Assembly (NCBI RefSeq): GCF_013300825.1
Contig: NZ_JAAIMY010000032.1
Location: 1 to 35,362, forward strand
Direction: 5' to 3'
DNA: 35,362 bases
Source of the DNA: Blautia wexlerae
GTDB lineage: Bacteria > Bacillota > Clostridia > Lachnospirales > Lachnospiraceae
Part shown: positions 1 to 7,953 of the stretch, in pieces
Position numbering within the stretch: position 1 is the first letter of the stretch
Layout of the letters: each line of letters starts with the position of its first letter
Position numbers and translations under genes: made by a program
Notes under the pieces: model-generated
Database searches by the model: none
What the model was told of the DNA's origin: nothing
What the model saw: only the letters and a program-made list of their open reading frames with translations

Positions 1-142
1 GTACCATAACTGTTACAAGTCCGGATCCGATCTTCTCTGTTCCTACTAATGCTACTTCAGCTGCTTTTGTCATTGCATCAGCTGCTTCAATTGCTGCTGT
101 AAGTCCTCTGGTTTCTACCATTCCTAATGCTTCCTGTGCCAT
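1..142 (-). CDS. BMC-A shell protein, 3' end cut by window edge
   Basis: Only the first 47 residues lie in the window. They match the start of canonical hexameric microcompartment shell proteins (PduA/EutM type): an [11 protein letters not shown] opening, an alanine-rich helix ([15 protein letters not shown]) and the pore-loop signature KIGSG followed by LVTVMV. Six copies of this fold form a flat hexagonal tile of the shell with a small central pore for metabolites. The start is fixed by a GGAGGA ribosome site 7-8 bases upstream. It is the last gene seen in the GRM operon, 72 bases after the preceding shell gene, and is probably co-transcribed with it. The family assignment is secure. Which paralogue it is cannot be decided without the C-terminal half. 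Confidence 0.93.
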   Translation of the reverse strand, partial: MAQEALGMVETRGLTAAIEAADAMTKAAEVALVGTEKIGSGLVTVMV

Positions 143-214
143 TTTTACTTCCTCCTGAATCTACAAATAAATATCTGATTATATTTTAACTGATGCCCAA
201 TGGATATGCAACTG

Positions 215-529
215 CTAATCCTTATCCAGGGCGCTGATCTTCAGCATTTTCTCCGTTCCCTCTTCCGGGTTCGGGATTACATAATGCTGTACCACACCAG
301 TCATTCTGTTTGCAACTTCCATGCCTGCTTCCACGGCTGCTGTAACATCAGTTACACTTCCTCTGAATTTAATGCAGACAAGGAGCGGTACCGGCAGGCT
401 GTCAGCATTGGCTGGTTTGTTTTTATCAAAAACCTCCAGGCGGACATTTGCTGCCTTACATCCGGCATCGCCTGCTACAAAGGCTGTCGCCAACCCGAAT
501 ACCTCTAAAATTCCTACAGCTTCTGCCAT
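215..529 (-). CDS. BMC-domain shell protein with divergent pore loop
   Basis: This 104-residue protein is a single-domain BMC shell protein. It keeps the opening AEAVGILEVFGLATAF, the helix ending CKAANVRLEVF, the strand LLVCIKFRGSV, the second helix TAAVEAGMEVANRM and the terminal strand HYVIPNPEEG. The canonical pore motif KIGSG, present in the neighbouring shell protein, is missing. A longer segment, NKPANADSLPVP, occupies that place, so pore size and chemistry probably differ. Start is at ATG 529 with GAGGAG upstream. The gene lies between the alcohol dehydrogenase and the partial BMC-A gene and should supply a minor or specialised tile of the same compartment. The family call is firm and the pore inference comes from alignment by eye. 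Confidence 0.92.
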   Translation of the reverse strand: MAEAVGILEVFGLATAFVAGDAGCKAANVRLEVFDKNKPANADSLPVPLLVCIKFRGSVTDVTAAVEAGMEVANRMTGVVQHYVIPNPEEGTEKMLKISALDKD

Positions 530-567
530 TTCTTTTCTCCTCTATTGCCAGGCTTATTATTTGTTGC

Positions 568-623
568 TACTGTTCACTCCGTTCACAGCAATACTCTTTG
601 CGGGATATTACCGGTGAACAGTA
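568..623 (-). promoter_or_regulatory. Intercistronic stem-loop in the GRM operon
   Basis: Arms 568-577 and 614-623 are a perfect 10-base inverted repeat (TACTGTTCAC / GTGAACAGTA) enclosing 36 bases. It lies between the alcohol dehydrogenase stop and the shell gene start. No T-run follows on the minus strand, so it is not a standard terminator. It could be an mRNA processing or stability element that lets shell genes be expressed at a different level from the enzymes. That role is inference. Confidence 0.5.
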
Positions 624-624
624 A

Positions 625-1842
625 CTATTTGTTTACAACTGCGATCTTAAGTCCTGTCATTGCCAGGTTTGTCTGAAGAGCTTCATTGATCTGCTCTAAC
701 GGGAACTTATCTGTGATCAATTCAGACATCGGAAGACCAATTGCTTTTGCTCTCTTAAGGAAATCAAAAGTTGTTACATAATCTCTCAGAGTATATACCC
801 AGGAACCAACCAGGTTGATCTCTTTGGAGCAGAGGTCAAAGTGCGGATTAATTGTAGCATCTCCACCATTGATGAAGAAGCCAAGTTCACAAAGACCACC
901 ACCATTGCGGATAAATTTATAAATGTTTGCATGAGCTTTCGGGTTTCCTGTGCACTGGAATGCGAAATCTGCAAGATGTCCGCCCTGAGCTTCTTTTACA
1001 GCTTCTGTCAGTGCTTCGATTCCCTTAAAGTTCATGAAGTTAACGCTTGTGTCTGCACCCATTCTCTTGGCAAATTCAAGACGTTTCTCATTTCCGTCTA
1101 CTGCGCAGATATGTTCAACCCCCATAGTACGGAGTACTGCAATGCAGATCAGTCCGATCGGTCCGCAGCCCTGAACAACTACTCTGCTGTTGAAACGAAG
1201 AATTCCTGTTGTTTTTGCTCTCTCTACTGCATGTACAAGCACTGCACATGGCTCAATGAGAATTCGGGAATCCAGATCCAGATCACTTACATTAAAGAAT
1301 GTAGTTCCGAAGTTTCCGCCTCTTAAGAAGATGTAATCAGAGAACCATCCGTTGAGATGTACATCATCGTCAGGAAGAAGTCCGTATACATCAGCTCCGC
1401 CTACGTTCTTCTTGTTCAGGTCAAACATTGTAATATCAGGATCATCCTTGAAGATCATACAGGTAACAACTTTGTCTCCAACCTTTACAGGTTTTCCTGC
1501 TGTGTCAACTTTAACATTCTTCCCCATTGCCACAATCTCACCTGTACCTTCATGTCCAAGTGCTACCGGGATCAGGTTAAACGGATCTCTCTTAAATTCG
1601 TGTGCATCTGTACCGCATACGCCGCATCCTTCAACTTTAACCAGGATATCATCATCTCCGATTGGCGGGATTGGATATTCTTTGATGTCAAAATGCTCTT
1701 TCTCAGTTAATACAGCTACTCTGGCTGTCTTCGGGATTCCAGTTGATGCTGCCGGTGCAGAAGCTGCTGCCGGTGCATTTCCTGTCATGCCGGAGAGAAC
1801 CTGTTTCACGATTTCTTCTATATTTACATTATTCATGTCCAT
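625..1842 (-). CDS. Zinc-type (MDR) alcohol dehydrogenase with N-terminal encapsulation peptide
   Basis: A 405-residue medium-chain dehydrogenase. The catalytic zinc ligands are visible: Cys76 in CGVCGTDAHEF, and His97 and Glu98 in LGHEGTGE. The NAD-binding Rossmann motif is GCGPIG near residue 226. The four-cysteine structural zinc lobe of classical alcohol dehydrogenases is absent; residues 125-165 are an acidic loop. The first ~25 residues (NNVNIEEIVKQVLSGM, then an Ala/Pro linker to about residue 37) resemble the encapsulation peptides that deliver enzymes into microcompartments. The likely job is to recycle NADH inside the shell, reducing propionaldehyde to propanol or lactaldehyde to propanediol. 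Many GRM loci use an iron-dependent dehydrogenase (PduQ) for this, so the MDR enzyme is notable. It follows the aldehyde dehydrogenase by 25 bases. The substrate is inferred from context. Confidence 0.88.
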   Translation of the reverse strand: MDMNNVNIEEIVKQVLSGMTGNAPAAASAPAASTGIPKTARVAVLTEKEHFDIKEYPIPPIGDDDILVKVEGCGVCGTDAHEFKRDPFNLIPVALGHEGTGEIVAMGKNVKVDTAGKPVKVGDKVVTCMIFKDDPDITMFDLNKKNVGGADVYGLLPDDDVHLNGWFSDYIFLRGGNFGTTFFNVSDLDLDSRILIEPCAVLVHAVERAKTTGILRFNSRVVVQGCGPIGLICIAVLRTMGVEHICAVDGNEKRLEFAKRMGADTSVNFMNFKGIEALTEAVKEAQGGHLADFAFQCTGNPKAHANIYKFIRNGGGLCELGFFINGGDATINPHFDLCSKEINLVGSWVYTLRDYVTTFDFLKRAKAIGLPMSELITDKFPLEQINEALQTNLAMTGLKIAVVNK

Positions 1843-1867
1843 GTTCTTTCTCTCCTTATATCAATTC

Positions 1868-3256
1868 TTATCGAATACAGAGACTGTCTGCCATTACGCA
1901 GCGTCTTCTCTTGGTGAATGTGCTTGCGCATGTAAGGCCTTCACCTGTACGGCTTGCAATGGTAAATGTACAGTAGCCTTCACCGCCAAATCCCAAAGCT
2001 GCATAAGACGGTGCATTCTTAACAAGAATTGCTGTATCAATTGCTTTCGCATATTTTGTGATATTATCAATATTCTTTGAATGAATATGTGCGGAATGAC
2101 GATTGCCATGTTCTAACCAGACTGCCTGCTCTACTGCATCATCAAAATCTCTTGCTCTTACAACACCGAGGATCGGCATCATCAGCTCAGTAGTGATCAG
2201 AGGGTGTTCCTTTGGCCCCTCAAATACGATACAGCGGATATTTGCAGGTACATTTACTCCGATCATGGAAAGGAGTGTTCTTGCATCCCGGCCTACGCAT
2301 TTACGGTTCAGCTTTCCGCCTGCCAGAACAACTTCTGTAAGTTTGTCCTGCTCTTCCTTAGAAGCAAGATAGCAGTCATTCTCAGTTACAAGATAGTGCA
2401 TCAGCTCATCTACGATAGAGGAAACTGCTACGATCTCTTTCTCGGCAATACATGGAAGATTATTATCAAATGTACATCCGTTTACAATATCTGTGGCTGC
2501 TTTGCGGACATCAGCGGTTTCATCAACCAGTGCCGGAGGATTTCCGGCGCCTGCTCCGATACCACGTTTACCGGAAGAAAGAACTGCAGTTACAACTCCA
2601 GGTCCGCCGGTTGCAGCGATAAGCGGGATGTCTTTATGTTTCATCATCACATTGCTTGTCTCAAGTGTAGGTTTCTCTACAGTAACTGCAATGTTGTCAG
2701 GACCACCGCACTCTAATGATGCTTCATTTAAAAGATTGATTGCATAAATGGAAGTTTTGATTGCTGCAGGATGAGGATTGAATACAACTGTATTTCCTCC
2801 TGCAAGCATTCCTATTGTATTACATAAAATTGTTTCACTTGGGTTGGTACATGGAGTGATCGCACCGATCACACCAAAAGGTCCCATCTCGATAAGGGTT
2901 AATCCTCTGTCTCCGGACCATGCAGTTGTTGTAATAACTTCTGTTCCGGGAGTCTTGTCAGCTACAAGATGATGTTTGAGGATCTTGTCCCCAACATTTC
3001 CCATACCTGTTTCCTCCACGCCCATACGAGCCATTACTTCTGCGTTTTCTTTTATTTTCTTACGGATGCAGGTAATTATTTTTTCTCTCTGATCCATGGA
3101 CATCTTCTTTACGATAAGCTGTGATTTCTTCGCCGCTTCGATCGCATCATTCATTTCTTTGAAAATACCATGTTTACCAGTCGGAGCGTCTGCAATCTGC
3201 ATTTTTGCCATTACTTCCTGTACAATTTCCTGTACCATATTCTCATTAATTGGCAT
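1868..3256 (-). CDS. pduP: CoA-acylating propionaldehyde dehydrogenase (PduP-like)
   Basis: This 462-residue aldehyde dehydrogenase-fold enzyme should oxidise propionaldehyde with NAD+ and CoA to propionyl-CoA inside the compartment. The catalytic cysteine is Cys269 in the FDNNLPCIAEKE motif typical of PduP/EutE. Other family motifs are MGPFGVIGAITPCTNPSET (residues 124-142) and VFNPHPAA (158-165). Residues 1-20 (an amphipathic VQEIVQEVMAKM helix) and the following linker form an encapsulation-type N terminus, as in PduP. Start ATG 3256 has a strong AAGGAGGA site. It sits between the aldolase (36 bases upstream) and the alcohol dehydrogenase, consistent with one operon. The size is normal for the family. 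PduP rather than EutE is inferred from the propanediol context. Confidence 0.95.
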   Translation of the reverse strand: MPINENMVQEIVQEVMAKMQIADAPTGKHGIFKEMNDAIEAAKKSQLIVKKMSMDQREKIITCIRKKIKENAEVMARMGVEETGMGNVGDKILKHHLVADKTPGTEVITTTAWSGDRGLTLIEMGPFGVIGAITPCTNPSETILCNTIGMLAGGNTVVFNPHPAAIKTSIYAINLLNEASLECGGPDNIAVTVEKPTLETSNVMMKHKDIPLIAATGGPGVVTAVLSSGKRGIGAGAGNPPALVDETADVRKAATDIVNGCTFDNNLPCIAEKEIVAVSSIVDELMHYLVTENDCYLASKEEQDKLTEVVLAGGKLNRKCVGRDARTLLSMIGVNVPANIRCIVFEGPKEHPLITTELMMPILGVVRARDFDDAVEQAVWLEHGNRHSAHIHSKNIDNITKYAKAIDTAILVKNAPSYAALGFGGEGYCTFTIASRTGEGLTCASTFTKRRRCVMADSLCIR

Positions 3257-3292
3257 GAGACTGTCCTCCTTGATTATCGGTCATCTATACTC

Positions 3293-4168
3293 TTATTTCA
3301 TTCCTAACTGAGCCATTACCTGTTTTGTGATCTCAGCAACTAATTCAGCTTCAGATTTGTCTGCTGTTCCTGCTTCCGGCTGGGAATCTCCGCCGCCTAC
3401 GAAATCATACTGATATCCAGGGAATTTCTTGAATTCGCCGTCATGACATGCGCCGCCGCAGTTATGGCAGTTATGGCCATCTTTATTCAGGCAGAGGTTT
3501 GCAGGATGCTTGCCTGCCATACCGAATTTACGGCGAATTTCATACAGTTTCTTAATGTTCTTCTCATCAAATTCCTTAGGTCCGCCAAGAACTTTTGACT
3601 GATACAGAAGCTGTGCGTAGAACTCAACAGATTCCATCTTCATGTAAGCTGCGTTTAAGTCTGTGCTCCATGTCAGTGCTCCATGGTTCTCAAGAAGAAC
3701 TGCATCGAAATATGGAAGGTATTTCTCAAGATTATCCGGAATCTCCATTGTAGATGGTGTACCGTATTCAGCGATCGGAACGCATCCAAGTGAGATAACT
3801 GCTTCAGGCATGATCGGCTGTGTCAGCGGAATACCTGCAATTGCAAAAGATGTTGCATAAATCGGATGAGCATGCACAACAGAACCTACGTCCGGTCTCT
3901 TCTCATAAACTCTCATATGCATTTTGATTTCAGAGGATGGTTTGAATCCCGGGTTAGCCTGGATCACATTTCCTTCTCTGTCTACTTTACAGATATACTC
4001 CGGTGTCATAAAACCTTTGGATACACCTGTAGGTGTGCAAAGAAATTCGTTGTCGTTCAGTTTTACAGAGATGTTACCATCGTTTGCAGCTACCATGTTG
4101 CGGCTGTAGATTCTTCTTCCGATGTCGCAGATCTGTTTTTTGATTTCATATTCGTTTACCATGCTCAT
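3293..4168 (-). CDS. fucA: L-fuculose-phosphate aldolase (class II) with C-terminal encapsulation tail
   Basis: Residues 1-220 are a class II aldolase. They contain catalytic Glu80 in the PSSE motif and zinc ligands His99 and His101 (VVHAHP) and His162 (LLENHGALTW). It should cleave fuculose-1-phosphate, and in many GRM systems rhamnulose-1-phosphate, to dihydroxyacetone phosphate and lactaldehyde. The classic enzyme is about 215 residues. This one has ~70 more: a Cys/His-rich patch (HNCHNCGGACH, residues 232-242), a flexible linker, and a terminal amphipathic helix (ELVAEITKQVMAQLGMK) that looks like an encapsulation peptide. It opens the second transcription unit, behind its own promoter. 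ATG 4162, six bases inside, is an alternative start with slightly better ribosome-site spacing. The sugar specificity is not decidable from sequence. Confidence 0.93.
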   Translation of the reverse strand: MSMVNEYEIKKQICDIGRRIYSRNMVAANDGNISVKLNDNEFLCTPTGVSKGFMTPEYICKVDREGNVIQANPGFKPSSEIKMHMRVYEKRPDVGSVVHAHPIYATSFAIAGIPLTQPIMPEAVISLGCVPIAEYGTPSTMEIPDNLEKYLPYFDAVLLENHGALTWSTDLNAAYMKMESVEFYAQLLYQSKVLGGPKEFDEKNIKKLYEIRRKFGMAGKHPANLCLNKDGHNCHNCGGACHDGEFKKFPGYQYDFVGGGDSQPEAGTADKSEAELVAEITKQVMAQLGMK

Positions 4169-4214
4169 TTTCCTCCTTAAGGCATTGATATAGTTTTTGA
4201 CGTTTCTACCTGTG

Positions 4215-4243
4215 ATTTTACACTATCGGTCATAAAAAGTCAA
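4215..4243 (-). promoter_or_regulatory. Promoter of the aldolase-shell transcription unit
   Basis: On the minus strand a -35 TTGACT (4238-4243) and -10 TAAAAT (4215-4220) are separated by exactly 17 bases, placing the start about 40 bases before the aldolase ATG. It shows that the aldolase, PduP, dehydrogenase and shell genes can be transcribed apart from the GRE and activase. Confidence 0.8.
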
Positions 4244-4251
4244 TACATTTC

Positions 4252-4318
4252 CGTTGTTTTATGTTGTTTTTACAGGTTTTATTGTGTTGTTTTTGTTTGT
4301 TTTTTTCTTTTTTTATTC
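4252..4318 (-). promoter_or_regulatory. GTTGTTTTT array upstream of the aldolase promoter
   Basis: On the plus strand GTTGTTTT occurs at about 4253, 4264 and 4286, followed by GTTTGTTTTTTT, beginning ten bases beyond the -35 box. The same word is repeated upstream of the GRE promoter (7900-7953). It could be an operator, for example for a DeoR-family sugar regulator, which often bind TTTG-rich repeats. It could also be an A-tract UP element. No regulator gene lies in the window, so this remains a candidate. Confidence 0.45.
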
Positions 4319-4347
4319 CAATAATCGTATCAGATGCAAAAAATGCC

Positions 4348-5139
4348 TCATCCACCGATCTGACAGTCCAGACCGCAGACCGCATGTACTGCCTTTTTTA
4401 ATGTTTCCATATGTTCTTTGGACGGTGGTTCCACATTTCCCATCAGATATGGTCTGCCAAGTCCCTCATATTTATCCTGTCCAAGTCTGTGATACGGAAG
4501 AAGATGAATCTTGTCCACTCCGGGAAGTGTGTCTGCAAACCTTGCAATCCCCTGGATTTCCTCCACTGTATCATTAAATGTGGGTATCACCGGTACACGG
4601 ATTACCAGCCTGGTTTTACCGGAAAGCGCCACTTTTCTGGCATTTTCCATCATCAGTTCATTGGAACGTCCTGTAAATTCTTTATGTTTCGCAGGATTTG
4701 TATGTTTAATATCCATTAAATAAGTATCCAGATACGGTAAGATTGTCTCAATCGTCTCCCATTTTGCACATGCCATACTCTCGATCGCAGTAGAAATCCC
4801 TCTCTCTTTGGCAGCTCTCAGAAGTGCTCCTGCAAATTCCGGCTGACAGAGACATTCTCCGCCAGAAAGAGTCATACCTCCGCCCGAGCGGTAATAGTAT
4901 ACCCTGTCTTTCTCAACTTCTTCAATCATCTCCCTGACTGTCACATCACGTCCGATGACCTTGTCTTCTCCCTGCACTTTCATTGTCTGGATCTTATATT
5001 CCTGAGATTCCGGATTGCAGCACCATTTGCACCGCAGGACACAACCTTTCAGAAATACGATTGTCCTTATACCCGGTCCATCATGAATAGAATATTTCTG
5101 GACATCAAATACTCTGCCCTTTGTATCCAAATAGTCCAT
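4348..5139 (-). CDS. Glycyl-radical enzyme activating enzyme (radical SAM)
   Basis: A 263-residue radical-SAM protein that should abstract a hydrogen from the glycine of the adjacent dehydratase, using S-adenosylmethionine and a [4Fe-4S] cluster. The cluster motif CX3CX2C is Cys33, Cys37 and Cys40 (GCVLRCKWCCNPES). The opening HDGPGIRTIVFLKGC and SGGGMTLSGGECL (SAM-contacting GGE) are typical of the PflA family. There is no ferredoxin-like insert with extra CX2CX2C clusters after residue 45, which many dehydratase activases carry; the chain goes straight on into the barrel. It lies 73 bases downstream of the GRE and no separate promoter is evident, so the two form one unit. Start ATG 5139 has an AAAGGA site. 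Confidence 0.95.
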   Translation of the reverse strand: MDYLDTKGRVFDVQKYSIHDGPGIRTIVFLKGCVLRCKWCCNPESQEYKIQTMKVQGEDKVIGRDVTVREMIEEVEKDRVYYYRSGGGMTLSGGECLCQPEFAGALLRAAKERGISTAIESMACAKWETIETILPYLDTYLMDIKHTNPAKHKEFTGRSNELMMENARKVALSGKTRLVIRVPVIPTFNDTVEEIQGIARFADTLPGVDKIHLLPYHRLGQDKYEGLGRPYLMGNVEPPSKEHMETLKKAVHAVCGLDCQIGG

Positions 5140-5212
5140 GCTTTTCCTTTCTTATTCTGTTATCCATACATCCTCTGCCGGTCACTTTTACTTTCTGTAA
5201 AGGCAGTCAGGA

Positions 5213-7738
5213 TCAGAATCCCTGTTCTGTACGGCGGATGATGTCATCCTGAAGAGAACGGGAAAGTGTCGTAAACAGTGCGCTGTAGCCTGCCACGCGC
5301 ACTACCAGATGTTTGTATTTCTCAGGATGTTCCTGTGCATCCAGCAGTGTCTGCCTGTCAACTACATTAAACTGCATGTGCATTCCCTTCTGGTCAAAGT
5401 ATCCGCGGATCAGCGCAACGAATTTCTCCAGTCCTTCTCTTCCGGAAAGTGCGGATGGATGGAATTTCTGGTTAAAGAGTGTTCCGTTGGATACAATAAA
5501 ATGATCCAGTCTGGATACGGAAGTTGCCGCTGCTGTAGGTCCCTTCACATCCTTGCCCGCAGATGGTGAAACGCCATCTGCAACGGGTGTGTGTGCATAT
5601 CTTCCATCCGGTGTTGCTCCTGTCTGTCCGCCCAACGGTACATTTGCAGATACAGGATACAGACCTGCCTGGAACTTTCCGCCTCTTGGATTGTTATACT
5701 TCTGAAGCGGTTTGGAATATGTATAGGCAACTTCTCTTGCAAAATAATCAACTTCCGGAATATCATTTCCAAATTTCGGAACTTCATCTATCATATCGTG
5801 GATTTCTTTGAATCTCTGTGTCTTTTGTTCGCCCGGTTTCATTCCCATGAAAGTTTTCAGAAGTCCCTCTGCAGTGGAAGCATCCACATTTCTGCCTGCT
5901 TTCTGCATTGCCTTCATGATCATCTCTGTCATATCACCGGCGGACTGCGCATCCAGTCCTTTATCATAGTTCCATGCAAGAGCTTCCTTAAGTTCTTTCA
6001 TAGATACTTTCTTATCCTCATAGACCAGTTTGCGGATTGCAAAAAGTCCATCTGCCATATTGGCGATTCCAAATCCCTGAGGACCTGTAAAGTTGTAAAC
6101 AGCTCCACCTTCCTGGACAGACTTGCCTTCTTTCAGACAGTCATCTATCATACAGGAAAGGAATGGTAACGGACAGCGTTCCGCATGAGCTACATCAATA
6201 GCATTATCTGCATTCACCAGCAGGGAAATGCAGTATTCCATCTGTTTCTTATATGCGTCAAAGAATTCATCAAAGGTCTTCATCTGAGTGACATCGCCGG
6301 TAGGGATTCCCACCATCTCACCTTTATCCATACCATTCGAAAAAACAAGTTCCAGAGGTCTGCACATATTAAAGAATGCGGCATCATGCCACCCTTCTGT
6401 CTTACCGGCTTTCTGCGGTTCTACACATCCGATGATATTGTACTCTCTGGCATCCTCCAGAGATAAGCCTCTGTTCTGCAGTGCCGGAATAATCACCTCA
6501 TCATTGTAATATGCAGGAAGTCCGATTCCTGTTCTCGTAAGCTCGGCTGCCTTTATCAGGAATTCATGCGGAGAACCATTCCATACTCTCACAGAAAGTG
6601 ATGGAGCCGGAAGATGCACATGCATGGATGCCTGAATACACATAATAGAAAGATCGTTAGTTACATCCTCTCCCTCTTTATTCTGACCACCCGCGATCAG
6701 ATTCTGGAAAAGGCTATATCCTGCAAATCCTTCCGCTGAAGCCGCATCACGACATTTATTCAGGTCATTTAATTTAACCCAGATGCAATCCATCAATTCC
6801 TGTGCGAACTCTCGGGTAATAGTTCCTGCTTCCATATCCTTCTTATAATATGGATACATATACTGATCAAAGCGACCCGGTGAAATAGAATGTCCACTGG
6901 ATTCCATCTGAAGAAGCTGCTGTACAAACCAGAATGACTGACATGCCTCATAGAAATTCTGTGCACCCTTTGCCGGTACCCTGCTACAGTTCTCTGCGAT
7001 AACAAGAAGTTCCTGTTTTCTTACCGGATCACTTGTCTGTGCCGCCATTTCCTGCGCAAGTTTTGCATATCTGCCTGCATAATCGATCACCGCCTTACAG
7101 CTTAAAATCACTGCCTCAAGGAAGTGAGACTTTCTTGCATAATTACCGTCACCGACACTGCATCCATCCAACTCTTTCTGAGCCTTCTCCATGATTCCCT
7201 CAAAACCGGTTTCCAGTACTTCCCAGTATTTAACTGTTACATGTCCTACACCATTGTAAAAATAATTTCCAGGTGTAAAAATATTGTGTTCAATTGCCTT
7301 GATTGCTTCCGGTGCCATATAGGAAGTTGCAAGTTCACTGGTTGTTTTCCCTTTCCAGTACTTATCTGCCTCCTTAAGTTCGGCTTTGGTCTCCTCAGCA
7401 ATCTCAAAAGGATCCGCAGTTCTGGTCGCAACTGTATCCAGTTCAGCTTCCAGCCACTCATAAGAGAACTCCGGAAATGTCTGACATCCCCTCGGCGCAA
7501 TCGTACTGCTTCCGACAATCAGTTCATTGTCACGGATAATGATCGGAATATTATGAAGAATATGCGCAAAAGCCTTTGCTCTGCGTGTGATAATCGGTTC
7601 TCCTTCTGTTTCCTTATAAGATTCTGTGATCAGCTTTGCTCTGGCTGATTCGATCACCGGCATATGTTCATACAATGCATCTACCAGTTTCTGAATTCTG
7701 GGAGACTTGGGAATATCTGATGTTTGAAATTTTTCCAT
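5213..7738 (-). CDS. B12-independent 1,2-propanediol dehydratase (glycyl radical enzyme)
   Basis: This 841-residue glycyl radical enzyme dehydrates 1,2-propanediol to propionaldehyde without cobalamin. The thiyl cysteine is Cys438 and the general base is Glu440 in the diagnostic GCVEP motif. His166 (VGHVT) and Asp452 (WHDAAF) fit the substrate-binding positions of glycerol/propanediol dehydratases. The radical glycine is Gly817 in VRVAGYSA near the C terminus. GCVEP separates diol dehydratases from pyruvate formate-lyase and choline lyase. Length and spacing match the Roseburia-type propanediol dehydratase; glycerol dehydratase is the main alternative. The fucA and pduP-like neighbours favour propanediol. 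It heads the operon, followed by its activase. No encapsulation peptide is obvious at the N terminus. Start ATG 7738 has AAAGGAGT seven bases upstream. Confidence 0.95.
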   Translation of the reverse strand: MEKFQTSDIPKSPRIQKLVDALYEHMPVIESARAKLITESYKETEGEPIITRRAKAFAHILHNIPIIIRDNELIVGSSTIAPRGCQTFPEFSYEWLEAELDTVATRTADPFEIAEETKAELKEADKYWKGKTTSELATSYMAPEAIKAIEHNIFTPGNYFYNGVGHVTVKYWEVLETGFEGIMEKAQKELDGCSVGDGNYARKSHFLEAVILSCKAVIDYAGRYAKLAQEMAAQTSDPVRKQELLVIAENCSRVPAKGAQNFYEACQSFWFVQQLLQMESSGHSISPGRFDQYMYPYYKKDMEAGTITREFAQELMDCIWVKLNDLNKCRDAASAEGFAGYSLFQNLIAGGQNKEGEDVTNDLSIMCIQASMHVHLPAPSLSVRVWNGSPHEFLIKAAELTRTGIGLPAYYNDEVIIPALQNRGLSLEDAREYNIIGCVEPQKAGKTEGWHDAAFFNMCRPLELVFSNGMDKGEMVGIPTGDVTQMKTFDEFFDAYKKQMEYCISLLVNADNAIDVAHAERCPLPFLSCMIDDCLKEGKSVQEGGAVYNFTGPQGFGIANMADGLFAIRKLVYEDKKVSMKELKEALAWNYDKGLDAQSAGDMTEMIMKAMQKAGRNVDASTAEGLLKTFMGMKPGEQKTQRFKEIHDMIDEVPKFGNDIPEVDYFAREVAYTYSKPLQKYNNPRGGKFQAGLYPVSANVPLGGQTGATPDGRYAHTPVADGVSPSAGKDVKGPTAAATSVSRLDHFIVSNGTLFNQKFHPSALSGREGLEKFVALIRGYFDQKGMHMQFNVVDRQTLLDAQEHPEKYKHLVVRVAGYSALFTTLSRSLQDDIIRRTEQGF

Positions 7739-7838
7739 GTTACTCCTTTCTCATGAATAAAAGCTGCACCCATACCAGACCCCAATACATTCCGGTATCA
7801 TTCTGACAGCAATATCCTCCATGTTTTCATATAGATTC

Positions 7839-7867
7839 ATTATACCTTATGGCTATTGCAAAGTCAA
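7839..7867 (-). promoter_or_regulatory. Promoter of the GRE-activase unit
   Basis: On the minus strand TTGACT (7862-7867), a 17-base spacer and a perfect TATAAT (7839-7844) form a near-consensus SigA promoter. Transcription should start near 7832, giving a ~95-base leader. The -35 hexamer and spacing equal those of the aldolase promoter at 4215-4243. Confidence 0.85.
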
Positions 7868-7953
7868 CATGAATCAACATGTATATCCTGAACTTTCATG
7901 TTGTTTTTTATTTGTTTTTTCTTCTATTCTGGTTGTTTTTGTTTTGTTTTTAT
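7865..7953 (-). promoter_or_regulatory. Candidate operator region upstream of the GRE promoter
   Basis: On the plus strand CAACATG occurs at 7865-7871 and 7875-7881, ten bases (one helical turn) apart. Its inverse, CATGTTG, is at 7897-7903. The first copy overlaps the -35 box. Beyond it lie GTTGTTTTTT and TTTGTTTTTT (about 7900-7920) and GTTGTTTTTGTTTTGTTTTT (7932-7951). Phased direct repeats plus an inverted copy suggest binding of a dimeric regulator that loops or covers the promoter. The factor is unknown. Confidence 0.5.

Noticed and set aside
841..2080. Long plus-strand ORFs over the alcohol and aldehyde dehydrogenase genes
   Set aside because: They are shadows of well-supported minus-strand genes. 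Their translations are low-complexity Cys/Ser/Ile-rich and lack start signals.
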